Made by a program: the position numbers and the translations under genes. A DNA stretch of 64,000 bases, from positions 1-64,000 of the forward strand of contig JAOYTL010000014.1 in NCBI GenBank assembly GCA_025846845.1. The letters are read 5' to 3'. Positions 1 through 8,510 of this stretch are shown here, one piece after another. The notes under the pieces were generated by a model, which saw only the letters and a list, made by a program, of their open reading frames with translations, did not search any database and was not told the origin of the DNA. The DNA comes from Alloboseaceae bacterium BT-24-1. GTDB taxonomy: Bacteria > Pseudomonadota > Alphaproteobacteria > Rhizobiales > Beijerinckiaceae. Position 1 is the stretch's first letter. Every line of letters starts with the position of its first letter.

Positions 1-1
1 C

Positions 2-103
2 GCCAATCTCATGCAGCGACGCGACATCGATCGCCTGCTCAAGCCGCCGCCAATACCCCAACGCGACCTAAGACAACTCGCCCTGCAACTCGACCGATCA
101 TGA
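2..103 (+). CDS. C-terminal end of an unidentified protein (partial)
   Basis: An open frame enters from the left edge and stops with TGA at 101-103, giving 33 residues rich in Arg, Leu and Pro (it contains RRDIDRLLKPPPIPQ). The mixture of charged and hydrophobic residues reads like a genuine protein C-terminus, but so little is visible that I cannot name a family. It could equally be the end of a mobile-element gene or a chance open frame. It runs towards the convergent aminotransferase gene, whose stop lies about 58 bases further on. Confidence 0.35.
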   Translation, partial: ANLMQRRDIDRLLKPPPIPQRDLRQLALQLDRS

Positions 104-160
104 ACCGGACAGCCGTGGGACAAGCCCGACCATGACGAGGCTCCGTCCGGGGCGCTTGCC

Positions 161-1501
161 TCAGTTCGCCACAGCCCGGATCACCCGCCGCAGCTTGCCG
201 ATCAGTTCCTCGACCTGGCTCTCGGTGATGATCAGCGGCGGCGAGAAGGCGATCGTGTCGGCGGCGGTGCGGACCATCAGGCCTTCATCGCGGAAGAGGC
301 GGTCCATCGCCTCGAAGGCGCGCTTGCCGACACCGTCAGCCCGTGGCGCAAGATCGACGGCGCCGATGAGGCCGAGCGTGCGGATGTCGACCACGTTCGG
401 CTCGCCCTTCAGGCTCATCACCGCATCGGCCCAGCTCTCCTCCATCGCCCGGGCGCGCTCGAACAGGCCCTCCTCGCGATAGATGTCGAGCGAGGCGAGC
501 GCGGCAGCGGCGGCGAGCGGATGGCCGGAATAGGTGTAGCCGTGGAACAGCTCGATGACGTTGTCCGGCCCGCCCATGAAAGCATCGTAGATGTGCTTGC
601 GCACGATCACGCCGCCCATCGGCACCGTGCCCGAGGTCACGCCCTTGGCGAAGGTGATCATGTCGGGGATGACGCCGTAGCGCTCGGCCGCGAAGGCGAA
701 GCCGAGACGGCCGAAGCCGGTGATGACCTCGTCGAAGATCAGGAGGATGCCGTGCTTGTCGCAGAGCTCGCGCAGCCGCTTGAGATAGCCCTTCGGCGGC
801 GGCAGCGCCCCGGTCGAGCCCGCCATCGGCTCGACGATCACGGCGGCGATGGTCGAGGCGTCGTGCAGCGCGACGACGCGCTCGAGATCATCGGCGAAAT
901 GCGCGCCGTAGTCCGGCTCGCCCTTGCTGAAGGCCTGCTTCTCGCGGTCATAGGTGTGGGAGATGTGGTCGGTGCCGGTCAGGAGCCCGCCGAAGAACTT
1001 GCGGTTGTTGACCATGCCGCCGACCGAAATGCCGCCGAAGCCGACGCCGTGATAACCACGCTCGCGGCCGATCAGGCGGGTCTTCGAGCCCTTGCCCGAG
1101 ACGTTCCAGTAGGCGAGGGCGATCTTCAGCGCCGAGTCAGCCGCTTCAGAGCCCGAGCCGGCGAAGAAGACATGGTCGAGATCGCCCGGCGCCAGTGCCG
1201 CTATGCGGGCGGCCGCGGCGAAGACCTTGGGGTGGCCGTACTGGAAGGACGGGGCGTAGTCGAGCTCGCGCGCCTGCGCCTGGATCGCCTCGATGATCGG
1301 CTCGCGGGCATGGCCGGCATTGCAGCACCAGAGCCCGGCCGTGCCGTCCATCACCGGCTTGCCCTCGGGGGTGTAGTAGAACATGCCCTCGGCCCGGGCG
1401 ACCATCCGCGGGTTCTGCTTGAACGACCGGTTCGCCGTGAACGGCATCCAGTAGGCTTCGAGATCGTTCGGCGAGCTGATGGCGCGCGGCGCAGAGGTCA
1501 T
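161..1501 (-). CDS. omega-amino acid:pyruvate aminotransferase (class III, PLP-dependent)
   Basis: A 446-residue class III aminotransferase, the usual length for beta-alanine/omega-amino acid:pyruvate transaminases. It should transfer the terminal amino group of beta-alanine or a similar omega-amine to pyruvate in the cytosol. Seen directly: the N-terminal DLEAYWMPFTANRSFK segment typical of this subgroup, the phosphate-binding GSGSEAADSALK stretch near residues 115-126, the cofactor-contacting FDEVITGFGR with Asp257, and the Schiff-base lysine in TFAKG at Lys286. The ATG at 1501 is preceded by an AT-rich stretch (TTAAAAAACTAAA) that may hold the promoter. The exact amine substrate is an inference; putrescine or taurine use cannot be excluded. 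Confidence 0.9.
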   Translation of the reverse strand: MTSAPRAISSPNDLEAYWMPFTANRSFKQNPRMVARAEGMFYYTPEGKPVMDGTAGLWCCNAGHAREPIIEAIQAQARELDYAPSFQYGHPKVFAAAARIAALAPGDLDHVFFAGSGSEAADSALKIALAYWNVSGKGSKTRLIGRERGYHGVGFGGISVGGMVNNRKFFGGLLTGTDHISHTYDREKQAFSKGEPDYGAHFADDLERVVALHDASTIAAVIVEPMAGSTGALPPPKGYLKRLRELCDKHGILLIFDEVITGFGRLGFAFAAERYGVIPDMITFAKGVTSGTVPMGGVIVRKHIYDAFMGGPDNVIELFHGYTYSGHPLAAAAALASLDIYREEGLFERARAMEESWADAVMSLKGEPNVVDIRTLGLIGAVDLAPRADGVGKRAFEAMDRLFRDEGLMVRTAADTIAFSPPLIITESQVEELIGKLRRVIRAVAN

Positions 1502-1625
1502 GATCCGGTCCCATTTAGTTTTTTAAAGCTTCCTCAACCTAGCAGCGCGGTCGGGGCTGTAAATCTGCATCGGCTCGGGGCATGCCTGCGTCCGGCGGGC
1601 GGCGGCCAGTCCGCTGATGCAAGGT

Positions 1626-1636
1626 GACGTAACGTC
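1626..1636. promoter_or_regulatory. short palindrome GACGTAACGTC upstream of the TPR protein
   Basis: GACGT and ACGTC arms around a single A lie 20 bases before the start of the TPR gene. The position and symmetry would suit an operator, but an 11-base palindrome can arise by chance and no regulator is obvious. Confidence 0.2.
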
Positions 1637-1656
1637 GTTTCTAGCGTAGCTTCGGC

Positions 1657-3468
1657 ATGGGGGTAACACTGGACTACGCCCCAATGACTGAAGGCGTTGC
1701 CGGTCGGGACGGGAGCGAACCAATCGCGCCGGAGGAAATCCGCGCGGAATTGGAGCGTGTCCTAGCCTCCGACATCTTCCGCAGCGCGCCGCAGTTGACC
1801 GCGTTCCTGAGCTATGTCGTCGAGCAGGCGCTGGCTGGCCGTGCCGGCGAGCTCAAAGGCTATACCATCGCCGTCGAGGCGTTCGGCCGCTCCGCCGATT
1901 TCGACCCGCAATCCGATCCGATCGTCCGGGTCGAGGCGGGGAGATTGCGCAAGGCGCTCAACCTCTATTTCGCGGCTGACGGCGTACGCGATCCGGTCCG
2001 GATCGCTATTGCGGTCGGCGCCTATGTACCGAGCTTTACGCGACTCGCCGCGTCCGAGCCGGAGCTGACGGCGGTGGCGTCGGGTGCAGGGCAGGCCGCG
2101 GCGCCGGCTGCCGCACCGACGCGCTTCCGACTCTATGCTGCCGGTTCGACCGCGCTGCTGGTGGCCCTGATCGCGCTTGCCGCCTGGCATGTCTCGCGCA
2201 CCAGATCGGACCCTGGCACGACGATGGCGAAGGGGGATGCGCTCGCGCCACGACCCGCCTTGTCGGTGGCGCCGGAGCAGGCGGTCTCCGAGCCTGCTGC
2301 CGAGCCGGTCACGGTGGCGGCGAGCCTGCCCGTGGTCGCTGTCGTCGTCGCCGGCGACATCGTCGACCCCGCGGTCGAGGATGCGGCGCGGCTGTTCATG
2401 CGCCATCTCGTCGACACCATGGCGCGTTTCGACGACCTGCTGGTGGTCAAGACGCCAGGCACGGCGCTGCGGCCGGAGGATGGGGCCGATTATGTCCTCA
2501 CCCTCAACACCGCGCGGGTCGGCGACAAGGTCGAGGGCTTCGTGCGGCTCAGTGCCGCAAGGGACGGCCGCATCGTCTGGACGACGTCCGGCGAGCGCAA
2601 TCTCGCCTCGCTCGGTGACGGCGTGGAACTGCGCGAAATGGCGCAGCGACTGGCGATCCGGCTCGTCCAGCCTTACGGCATCCTGCATGCCGACCTCAGG
2701 CTGGCCACGCTGCCGCCCGCGACCAGCTGCATCTATCAGGCGCTCAACGTCCGCCGGCACATGCGGGCCGAAGACCACCTCGCTGCCCGCAACTGCCTCG
2801 ATGCGCTTATCGCGCGCGATCCCGAATTCCACCCGGCCTGGTCGCATCTGGCGCTGCTCACCGCGGACGAGTACGCCTCCGGCCTGAACGTTCGTTCCGG
2901 CTCGCCGCTCGATCGCCTTCTCGCCGCCGCGGTCAATGCGGTGAGACTGGCGCCGGTGAGTGCGCGCGCACATCAGGCGCTGATGGAGGCGCAGTTCCTG
3001 CGTGGCATGCCGGAAGAGGCGCTCAAGTCGGGCCGCGAGGCTCTGGCGCGCAACCCTTACGATCCTGACATCATGGCCGATCTCGGGGCGCGCTATGTCC
3101 AGCTCGATCGCGCGGCAGAAGGGTTGCCGCTGCTCGAGCGCGCCGTCGCCCTGAGCAGTGGCCGCCCGTCCTGGTACGATATCTACTTGTTCCTGGCCGC
3201 CCACCTGACCCGCGCCGACAAGCTGGCCGAGACCCAGGCTGCCTTGATCAAGTCGGACGAGACCCCGCTCGGCTTGATCGGGCGCGCCGTGGCGAGCGCT
3301 GCCGCGGAGGATCGTGTCGATCTGGCGGAGGTGCTGCGGTTGCTCGGGCAGGTCGAGCCGCTGTTCGCCCTCGATTCGCGCCTCTATCTGACCCGCAAGG
3401 GGTTCTCCCCAGCCGCCAGCGACCGCATTCTCACCATCATAGGGCAGATCGGATTGCAGCCGCGTTAG
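1657..3468 (+). CDS. membrane-anchored TPR protein with N-terminal putative regulatory domain
   Basis: A 603-residue protein in three parts. Residues 25-127 match from memory a domain widespread in alphaproteobacteria and acidobacteria, with the markers LKGYTIAVEAFGR and DPIVRVEAGRLRKAL, often annotated as a winged-helix or adenylate-cyclase-associated N-terminus. Residues about 158-178 form one hydrophobic membrane segment. The rest has a TolB-N-like alpha/beta region (VVAVVVAGDIVDPAVEDAARLF) followed by helical TPR-like repeats (AARNCLDALIARDPEFHPAW, ALKSGREALARNPYDPDI). No catalytic motif is visible. The start used is ATG 1657; ATG 1684 would remove nine residues before the domain and neither has a strong ribosome site. 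A membrane-tethered regulator is an inference; the target is unknown. Confidence 0.7.
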   Translation: MGVTLDYAPMTEGVAGRDGSEPIAPEEIRAELERVLASDIFRSAPQLTAFLSYVVEQALAGRAGELKGYTIAVEAFGRSADFDPQSDPIVRVEAGRLRKALNLYFAADGVRDPVRIAIAVGAYVPSFTRLAASEPELTAVASGAGQAAAPAAAPTRFRLYAAGSTALLVALIALAAWHVSRTRSDPGTTMAKGDALAPRPALSVAPEQAVSEPAAEPVTVAASLPVVAVVVAGDIVDPAVEDAARLFMRHLVDTMARFDDLLVVKTPGTALRPEDGADYVLTLNTARVGDKVEGFVRLSAARDGRIVWTTSGERNLASLGDGVELREMAQRLAIRLVQPYGILHADLRLATLPPATSCIYQALNVRRHMRAEDHLAARNCLDALIARDPEFHPAWSHLALLTADEYASGLNVRSGSPLDRLLAAAVNAVRLAPVSARAHQALMEAQFLRGMPEEALKSGREALARNPYDPDIMADLGARYVQLDRAAEGLPLLERAVALSSGRPSWYDIYLFLAAHLTRADKLAETQAALIKSDETPLGLIGRAVASAAAEDRVDLAEVLRLLGQVEPLFALDSRLYLTRKGFSPAASDRILTIIGQIGLQPR

Positions 3469-3614
3469 CGCGGGTTCCTGTGTACTTTACCTGGACGCGC
3501 CCGCGAGATTTGTCGAAGGGCCTCGCAGTCGACGAATCCGGCCGCTATTCTGTGCTGGTCGCAGCTGATTCGTAGCGTTGCGTTTCCCCTCAACCCCTTG
3601 CGCGATTTCGGCCC

Positions 3615-5066
3615 TTGGCTCGCATCCGCCTCAGCGCTCTCTCTCCGGCCGCCAGCGGCGTCGCCGGCTTTTCGCTGGGCGCCGCGGCTATTTTGCTGCT
3701 GCCGGGCAATCTTGCCAATGCGATTGGCCTCCTGAGTGCAGGGCTCGGTCTTGCCGGGGCTGCGGCTCTCGCGCGTCGGGGTCGGGCGCAGGAGCGCGAG
3801 CAACTGCTTGCGGCGGTCGGCGAGGTCAAGGTTCGCCTCGCCACCAACACCATTCGTGTCGACGCGATGGCCAAGCGCTTCGACCAGCTCCCGATGGGCG
3901 AGGCTGATGCCGCGCCGGCCAAGGCGATGCTCAACGAGCTGACGGCCGAGGTCGGCCTGCTCGGCGATCTCCTGCAACAGGTCGCAACGACGCTGGGCGA
4001 GCATGATGACCAGCTCAGCCGGATCGAGGGACGGCTCGCCAGTCCGCAGCCGCAACCGGCGCGCCTCGCAGTGCTTGCGTCCGAACGCACCGAGCCCCGT
4101 ATTCCGGAGCCTCTGACCGCGAGCCGGCAGGATCCCGGCGAGATCGCGCAGCTTCGCGCCGCCGAGGAGCGCGCCGCCCTGATCAGCGAGGCGTTGGCGA
4201 AGGGGCAGGTCGAGGTCCATCTCCAGCCGATCGTCAGCCTGCCGCAGCGCCGGACGCGTGGCTACGAGGCGCTGGTCAGGCTCCGGCTCGACGAGAAGAC
4301 GCTGCTGCTGCCGTCCGAGTTCCTGACCACGATCGAGGAGCGCGGCTTCGGCCCGACCCTCGATGCGCTCGTCCTGACGCGGGCCCTCGCCATCGCCCGT
4401 CACCTCGGCAGCAAGCCGGGCGAGCTCTTCGTCTCCTGCAATTTCAGCGCAGCGACCTGGAATTCGTCGCGGGCGTTGGCGGCGTTGTCGCGCATCCTGG
4501 AAAAGTACCACGACCATATCGGTAATCTCGTCATCGAGGTGCCGCAGCGGGTCTTCAGGTCGCTGGAGCCGGCGAGCCTCGGGCTGCTCGGCGCCATGTC
4601 GGCGGGTGGCGTGCGCTTCGCGCTCGACCACGTCTCGGACCTGCGCTTCGACCCGGTTTCGTTGCATGATCGCGGCGTGCGCTTCGTCAAGGCTTCGGCG
4701 GCGCTGCTGCTGGCGGAGGCGCGTGGCAGCAAGCTCGTCGATATCGCTGTGGGTGATCTCGCGACCCAGCTCGCTCGCGGCTCGGTCCAGCTCGTGGCCG
4801 AGGAGGTCGAGGACGATCCGATGGTCGCCGATATGCTCGATCTCGGCATCGGCTTTGGCCAGGGCATCGTCTTCTCGCCGCCGCGCCCGGTCAGGCCTGA
4901 AGTCTTCGCCGAGCCGCAGGCGGCGGTCGCTCCTGCCACAATTCCCACGCCTGCGGTCGCTTTGGCGCCGCTCGCCTCCGCCGACGTGGTGGAGCATCCC
5001 GCCATGGCGCAGCCTGCCGTGAAGCGCGTGCCCTTCCGCGATATCCTGCGCCGCGCCACCGCCTGA
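3615..5066 (+). CDS. membrane protein with degenerate EAL domain, TipF-like
   Basis: 483 residues: two closely spaced hydrophobic segments (about 15-30 and 34-53), a helical, probably coiled-coil linker (55-145), and a C-terminal EAL domain (about 185-430). This architecture resembles Caulobacter TipF, a c-di-GMP receptor for flagellar assembly. EAL motif residues are partly kept (YEAL with Glu218, Asn276, Glu308, Lys359, Glu396/397), but the metal-binding DDFG motif reads LDHVSD at 337-342, with His339 replacing the second Asp and the following loop lost. I therefore predict binding without hydrolysis. The start is TTG 3615, because the first in-frame ATG is near residue 84 and would delete both membrane segments. 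A flagellar role is inference; no flagellar genes are in the window. Confidence 0.72.
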   Translation: MARIRLSALSPAASGVAGFSLGAAAILLLPGNLANAIGLLSAGLGLAGAAALARRGRAQEREQLLAAVGEVKVRLATNTIRVDAMAKRFDQLPMGEADAAPAKAMLNELTAEVGLLGDLLQQVATTLGEHDDQLSRIEGRLASPQPQPARLAVLASERTEPRIPEPLTASRQDPGEIAQLRAAEERAALISEALAKGQVEVHLQPIVSLPQRRTRGYEALVRLRLDEKTLLLPSEFLTTIEERGFGPTLDALVLTRALAIARHLGSKPGELFVSCNFSAATWNSSRALAALSRILEKYHDHIGNLVIEVPQRVFRSLEPASLGLLGAMSAGGVRFALDHVSDLRFDPVSLHDRGVRFVKASAALLLAEARGSKLVDIAVGDLATQLARGSVQLVAEEVEDDPMVADMLDLGIGFGQGIVFSPPRPVRPEVFAEPQAAVAPATIPTPAVALAPLASADVVEHPAMAQPAVKRVPFRDILRRATA

Positions 5067-5114
5067 ACCTCTCCGGAAGGACGGAAGCGCTGGCCCGCGC
5101 CGGCGAAGCCGCGT

Positions 5115-5133
5115 AAACAGGCCGCGCCTGTTT
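5115..5133 (+). terminator. hairpin between EAL gene and HAD gene
   Basis: AAACAGG and CCTGTTT arms around a 5-base loop, 48 bases after the EAL gene stop and 18 bases before the HAD start. It ends in only three T residues, so it is a weak terminator candidate or a leader hairpin. Confidence 0.3.
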
Positions 5134-5151
5134 GCTAGGAGCCCTTCGCCC

Positions 5152-6009
5152 GTGCCGTCATCGACCCGCCTTCTGCCCGGGGTTGCACCCGTCATCGGCC
5201 AGTACGAGCTTTGCCTCTGCGATATCTGGGGCGTGGTCCATAACGGCGTTGCGCCCTTCGCTGCGGCCTGCGACGCCCTGGCGAGGATGCGGGCGGCCGG
5301 CGTCACTGTGGTTCTGGTGTCGAACGCGCCGCGCCCGCGTTCGGAGATCGCCGTCCAGCTCGGCAAGCTCGGTGTCCCCGGCGATACCTTTGACGCGATC
5401 GTCACCTCCGGCGACGTCGCGCGCGACCTGATCGCCCATCGTGCCGGTGAGCCGCTCTATCATCTCGGCCCGCCGCGTGACCTGCCGCTCATGGCCGGGC
5501 TCGATGCGCCGCGCGTCGGGCCGGACGAGGGGCATTACATCGTCTGCACCGGCCTGTTCGACGATGAGACCGAGACGGCTGAGACCTATGCCGATCAGCT
5601 CGCCGGTTTCGCTCGCCGCGACCTGACGCTGATCTGCGCCAATCCGGATCTCGTGGTCGATCGCGGCGGGCGCATCGTGCCCTGTGCCGGTTCACTGGCT
5701 GTGGCTTACGAGAAGCTTGGCGGCAAGGCGATCTATGCTGGCAAGCCGCATGCGCCGATCTATGATCTCGCTATTCGCCTCGGCCAGGAGCTGCGCGGCG
5801 AGACTGTCGAGAAGGCACATATCCTGGCGGTCGGCGACGCGATTCGCACCGATATCGCGGGCGCGGTCGGATACGGCCTCGATTCGCTGATGTGCGTGGC
5901 CGGCATTCATGCCGGCGAGATGGCAGGCTTGGAGGAAGAGGCGCTGCAGGGCTGGTTCGGCCGACAGAGCCACCGGCCCGATTACGCCATGCCGCATCTG
6001 GCCTGGTGA
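5152..6009 (+). CDS. TIGR01459-type HAD-superfamily hydrolase (class IIA)
   Basis: A 285-residue HAD phosphatase-like protein of the NagD/PGP-type class IIA. Motif I is LCDIWGVVHNG near residues 24-33, with the nucleophile Asp; motif II is the VVLVSNAPRPR stretch, and motif III/IV is GDAIRTDIAGA near residue 226. Alphaproteobacteria usually carry one copy of this subfamily; its substrate is not established to my knowledge, though class IIA members hydrolyse small phosphorylated metabolites. The start is GTG 5152, the only start placing motif I at the usual distance. It converges with the CheY-like gene, with 4 bases between the stops. Confidence 0.85.
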   Translation: MPSSTRLLPGVAPVIGQYELCLCDIWGVVHNGVAPFAAACDALARMRAAGVTVVLVSNAPRPRSEIAVQLGKLGVPGDTFDAIVTSGDVARDLIAHRAGEPLYHLGPPRDLPLMAGLDAPRVGPDEGHYIVCTGLFDDETETAETYADQLAGFARRDLTLICANPDLVVDRGGRIVPCAGSLAVAYEKLGGKAIYAGKPHAPIYDLAIRLGQELRGETVEKAHILAVGDAIRTDIAGAVGYGLDSLMCVAGIHAGEMAGLEEEALQGWFGRQSHRPDYAMPHLAW

Positions 6010-6013
6010 GAAC

Positions 6014-6397
6014 TCAGGCGGCGCAGGCCGCCTCGATCTTCGATTTCAGCGTCTGCGCGTTGAACGGCTTGACGATATAGTTGTTCACGCCGGCCTTCTT
6101 GGCGGCGATGACGTTCTCGGTCTTGGATTCCGCCGTGACCATGATGAACGGCGTCTCGGAGATGGCGTCCTCGTTGCGGACCTGGCGCAGCAGCTCGTAG
6201 CCGGTCATCGGCTCCATGTTCCAGTCCGAGATCACCAGCCCGTACTTCTTGTCGCGCATCTTGGCGATCGCGGCGGTGCCGTCGGAGGCGTCGTCGACAT
6301 TCTCGAATCCGAGCTGCTTCAGCAGGTTACGGATGATCCGCACCATCGTCTGATAGTCGTCCACTACCAGGATCGGCATTGACGGATCGACAGCCAT
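6014..6397 (-). CDS. CheY-like single-domain response regulator
   Basis: 127 residues forming a lone receiver domain with no output domain. Acidic pocket Asp13/Asp14, phosphoacceptor Asp58 in VISDWNM, the switch threonine in MVTAES near 88, and the conserved Lys110 in IVKPFN are all present. The 127-residue length and the DWNMEPMTGYELL stretch closely resemble CheY, which carries the signal from CheA to the flagellar switch. I chose ATG 6397 (MAVDPSMPILVVDDY); a longer open frame upstream adds a low-complexity Arg-rich stretch unlike any receiver. No cheA lies nearby, but the adjoining TipF-like gene and the chemoreceptor near 48 kb are compatible with motility. Confidence 0.88.
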   Translation of the reverse strand: MAVDPSMPILVVDDYQTMVRIIRNLLKQLGFENVDDASDGTAAIAKMRDKKYGLVISDWNMEPMTGYELLRQVRNEDAISETPFIMVTAESKTENVIAAKKAGVNNYIVKPFNAQTLKSKIEAACAA

Positions 6398-6677
6398 GAC
6401 GGCGCTCCAAGCAAGTAGTCCGCGGCGCCGACGATGCCGACGCGGGCCGCTCTCGCAGAGAGGCGACCTTTGGTCAACTGTGATAGGCGGGCGACGTTTC
6501 AAAGCCGTTAACCCGGTCGCGGAGTGACCTTGCGGTATGCGACCTTCGGCGTATATCAGGGGCCTCGCATCAGGCACCAAAGTTCAATGGTGCGATGCAA
6601 CGAACTGTGAAACGCTTCCTGCTCTGTTCCGGACGCAGGCGGTCTTGGCCGCGCTGCAGATGCGAAACCGATCGATA

Positions 6678-7121
6678 ATGGCCAGCACGCTCTATCAAGT
6701 TCATGCCTTCGAGGATCTGAGCGTCGGTCAGCGCGAGAGCCTGATGCGCACCGTCATGGAGCGCGATGTCTCGCTGTTCGCCGATCTATCGGGTGATGCG
6801 AATCCGATCCATCTCTGTGACCGCTATGCCGCCTCGACCAAATTCGGCCAGCGCATCGCCCATGGCATGCTGACGGCGAGCCTGATCTCGGCTCTGCTCG
6901 GCACGCGCCTGCCGGGGCCGGGCGCGGTCTATCTCTCGCAGACGCTCAATTTCCTCGCGCCGGTGAAGATCGGCGATGTCGTTACCGCCAGCGTCGAAGT
7001 GGTCGAGCTCGTGGCGGAGCGCCGCCGTGCCCGGCTGTTCTGCGAATGTCTGGTCGACGGCAAGGCCGTGCTGGAAGGCGAGGCCTGGGTGGCGTTGCCG
7101 CGCGCGGTGGCGAAGGGCTGA
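6678..7121 (+). CDS. MaoC-family (R)-specific enoyl-CoA hydratase-like protein
   Basis: 147 residues with a single hot-dog fold. The hydratase motif is clear: Asp40 and His45 in LSGDANPIHLCDRYA, followed by FGQRIAHGML. Such proteins hydrate trans-2-enoyl-CoA to (R)-3-hydroxyacyl-CoA and can feed polyhydroxyalkanoate synthesis (PhaJ-like), although many have unknown substrates. ATG 6678 gives the compact protein; ATG 6660 would add six residues. The gene is followed by a palindromic repeat before ribF. Confidence 0.82.
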   Translation: MASTLYQVHAFEDLSVGQRESLMRTVMERDVSLFADLSGDANPIHLCDRYAASTKFGQRIAHGMLTASLISALLGTRLPGPGAVYLSQTLNFLAPVKIGDVVTASVEVVELVAERRRARLFCECLVDGKAVLEGEAWVALPRAVAKG

Positions 7122-7123
7122 AT

Positions 7124-7258
7124 TCCCTTCCCCCCGCTTGCGGTGGCGAAGGGTTCGGGATGGGGGGCCGGAAAGCAGGGCTCTGATTTTCTCCCGGTCC
7201 CGCGCCGAGCGGCACTGCCACCCACCCAACCCTCCCCATCGCAAGCGGGGGGAGGGTT
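7124..7258. repeat. intergenic palindromic element, type B
   Basis: Two C/G-rich arms face each other: CCCTTCCCCCCGCTTGCGG at the left and GCAAGCGGGGGGAGGGTT at the right, each continuing with related G-rich or C-rich sequence, for roughly 35-40 bases of imperfect inverted repeat around a loop of about 50 bases. It fills most of the gap between the maoC-like gene and ribF. It resembles in design, but not in sequence, the palindromes at 9900 and 55981. Confidence 0.65.
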
Positions 7259-7336
7259 ACCTGCCCTTGACGCTCCCCGCTGCTTGGGGCCAAACACGGC
7301 GCTAGCCGGGGCTTCCCGGCGTCGACCCTGCGTTCC

Positions 7337-8320
7337 ATGATCTCATCTTCCGGCGCGCCGCGATCCGATGCGCAGCCCGTCTTCGTCCTTGAACCCGGCA
7401 AGCTGGTGCCGGCCGACCTGCGCGGCCGGGTGCTGGCGCTCGGCAATTTCGACGGTGTCCATCGCGGCCATGCCGAGCTCGCGCGCGTCGCCGGCGAGAT
7501 GGCGGCCGGGCAGGGGACGACCGCCGCGGCGCTGACCTTCGAGCCGCATCCGCGCAGCGTCTTCCGGCCCGACCAGCCCGTGTTCCGCCTGACGCCGGAG
7601 CCGATCAAGGTCGCGCTGCTCGCCGGCCTTGGGCTCTCACCCAGCTTCATCATACCCTTCGATCGCGCAATCGCCGGCATTCCGGCGGAGGCCTTCGTCG
7701 ACGAATTGCTGCTCGGCCAGCTCGGTGCTGCCGGTCTCGTCTGCGGCTACGACTTCCATTTCGGCAAGGGCCGCACCGGCTCGCCCGAAATGCTGCAGGC
7801 CCGCGCCGGCCATGCCGGCATCCCCGTCACTGTGGTGCCGCCTTTCGCCTTCCAGGGTGAGCCTGTCTCCTCGACGCTGGTGCGCACGGCGCTCGAAGCC
7901 GGCGACGTCGACCATGCTGCCGCGCTGCTCGGCCGGCCCTGGTTCGTCCGCGGCGAGGTCGCCCACGGCGACAAGCGCGGCCGCGATCTCGGCTATCCCA
8001 CCGCCAACCTGCATCTGGCCCGCGATTGCCGCCTGCGCTTCGGCATCTATGCGGTCCGGATGAGGATCGACGATATCTGGCGCGATGGCGTCGCCAGCTT
8101 CGGCAGCCGCCCGACCTTCGACGATGGCGCGCCCAGGCTCGAAACCTTCGTCTTCGACTTTTCCGGCGATCTCTATGGCAAGATCGTCGACGTCGCCTTC
8201 GTCGCCTTTCTACGCGGCGAGGCGAAGTTCGATACGCTCGACGCACTGATCGTGCAGATGGATGCCGACAGCGCGAGCGCGCGCGACATCCTGGCGAAAA
8301 CGCCGGCCTTCCTTCCCTGA
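7337..8320 (+). CDS. ribF: bifunctional riboflavin kinase / FAD synthetase
   Basis: 327 residues, the normal length for RibF. It phosphorylates riboflavin to FMN and adenylates FMN to FAD in the cytosol. The N-terminal nucleotidyltransferase half shows ALGNFDGVHRGHAEL near residues 35-49 and the CGYDFHFGKGRTG loop; the C-terminal flavokinase half shows GDKRGRDLGYPTANL near 212-226. ATG 7337 begins 16 bases after a palindromic repeat. ileS follows 190 bases downstream, an order common in alphaproteobacteria. Confidence 0.95.
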   Translation: MISSSGAPRSDAQPVFVLEPGKLVPADLRGRVLALGNFDGVHRGHAELARVAGEMAAGQGTTAAALTFEPHPRSVFRPDQPVFRLTPEPIKVALLAGLGLSPSFIIPFDRAIAGIPAEAFVDELLLGQLGAAGLVCGYDFHFGKGRTGSPEMLQARAGHAGIPVTVVPPFAFQGEPVSSTLVRTALEAGDVDHAAALLGRPWFVRGEVAHGDKRGRDLGYPTANLHLARDCRLRFGIYAVRMRIDDIWRDGVASFGSRPTFDDGAPRLETFVFDFSGDLYGKIVDVAFVAFLRGEAKFDTLDALIVQMDADSASARDILAKTPAFLP

Positions 8321-8510
8321 CGAGGCTTTGCTAGAAGCCGCTCATGTCCGCTCCGCATCTTGTTCCGCCTCGGCGAATTACCGGCCCGGCTGCCGCCCTG
8401 CGCTGATGCGCGGGCGTCTGCGCAGGCCGGGACGACGATCGCTTCCCCGTGACATCTCAAGGATGGGCGCGCCGCGTGCCGAGCCGCCGTCCTCATCGCC
8501 GAGCCGGATC

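Noticed and set aside
521..1627. Long plus-strand open frame opposite the aminotransferase gene
   Set aside because: It is the antisense shadow of a well-conserved gene; composition is Ala/Arg/Val/Asp-rich without motifs.
3465..5405. 646-codon minus-strand open frame opposite the EAL gene
   Set aside because: Arg-rich shadow of the EAL and HAD genes; no domain or start signal.
8262..8510. N-terminal extension of ileS
   Set aside because: The 83 extra residues are Ser/Arg-rich and unlike the family; ATG 8511 gives a normal N-terminus.
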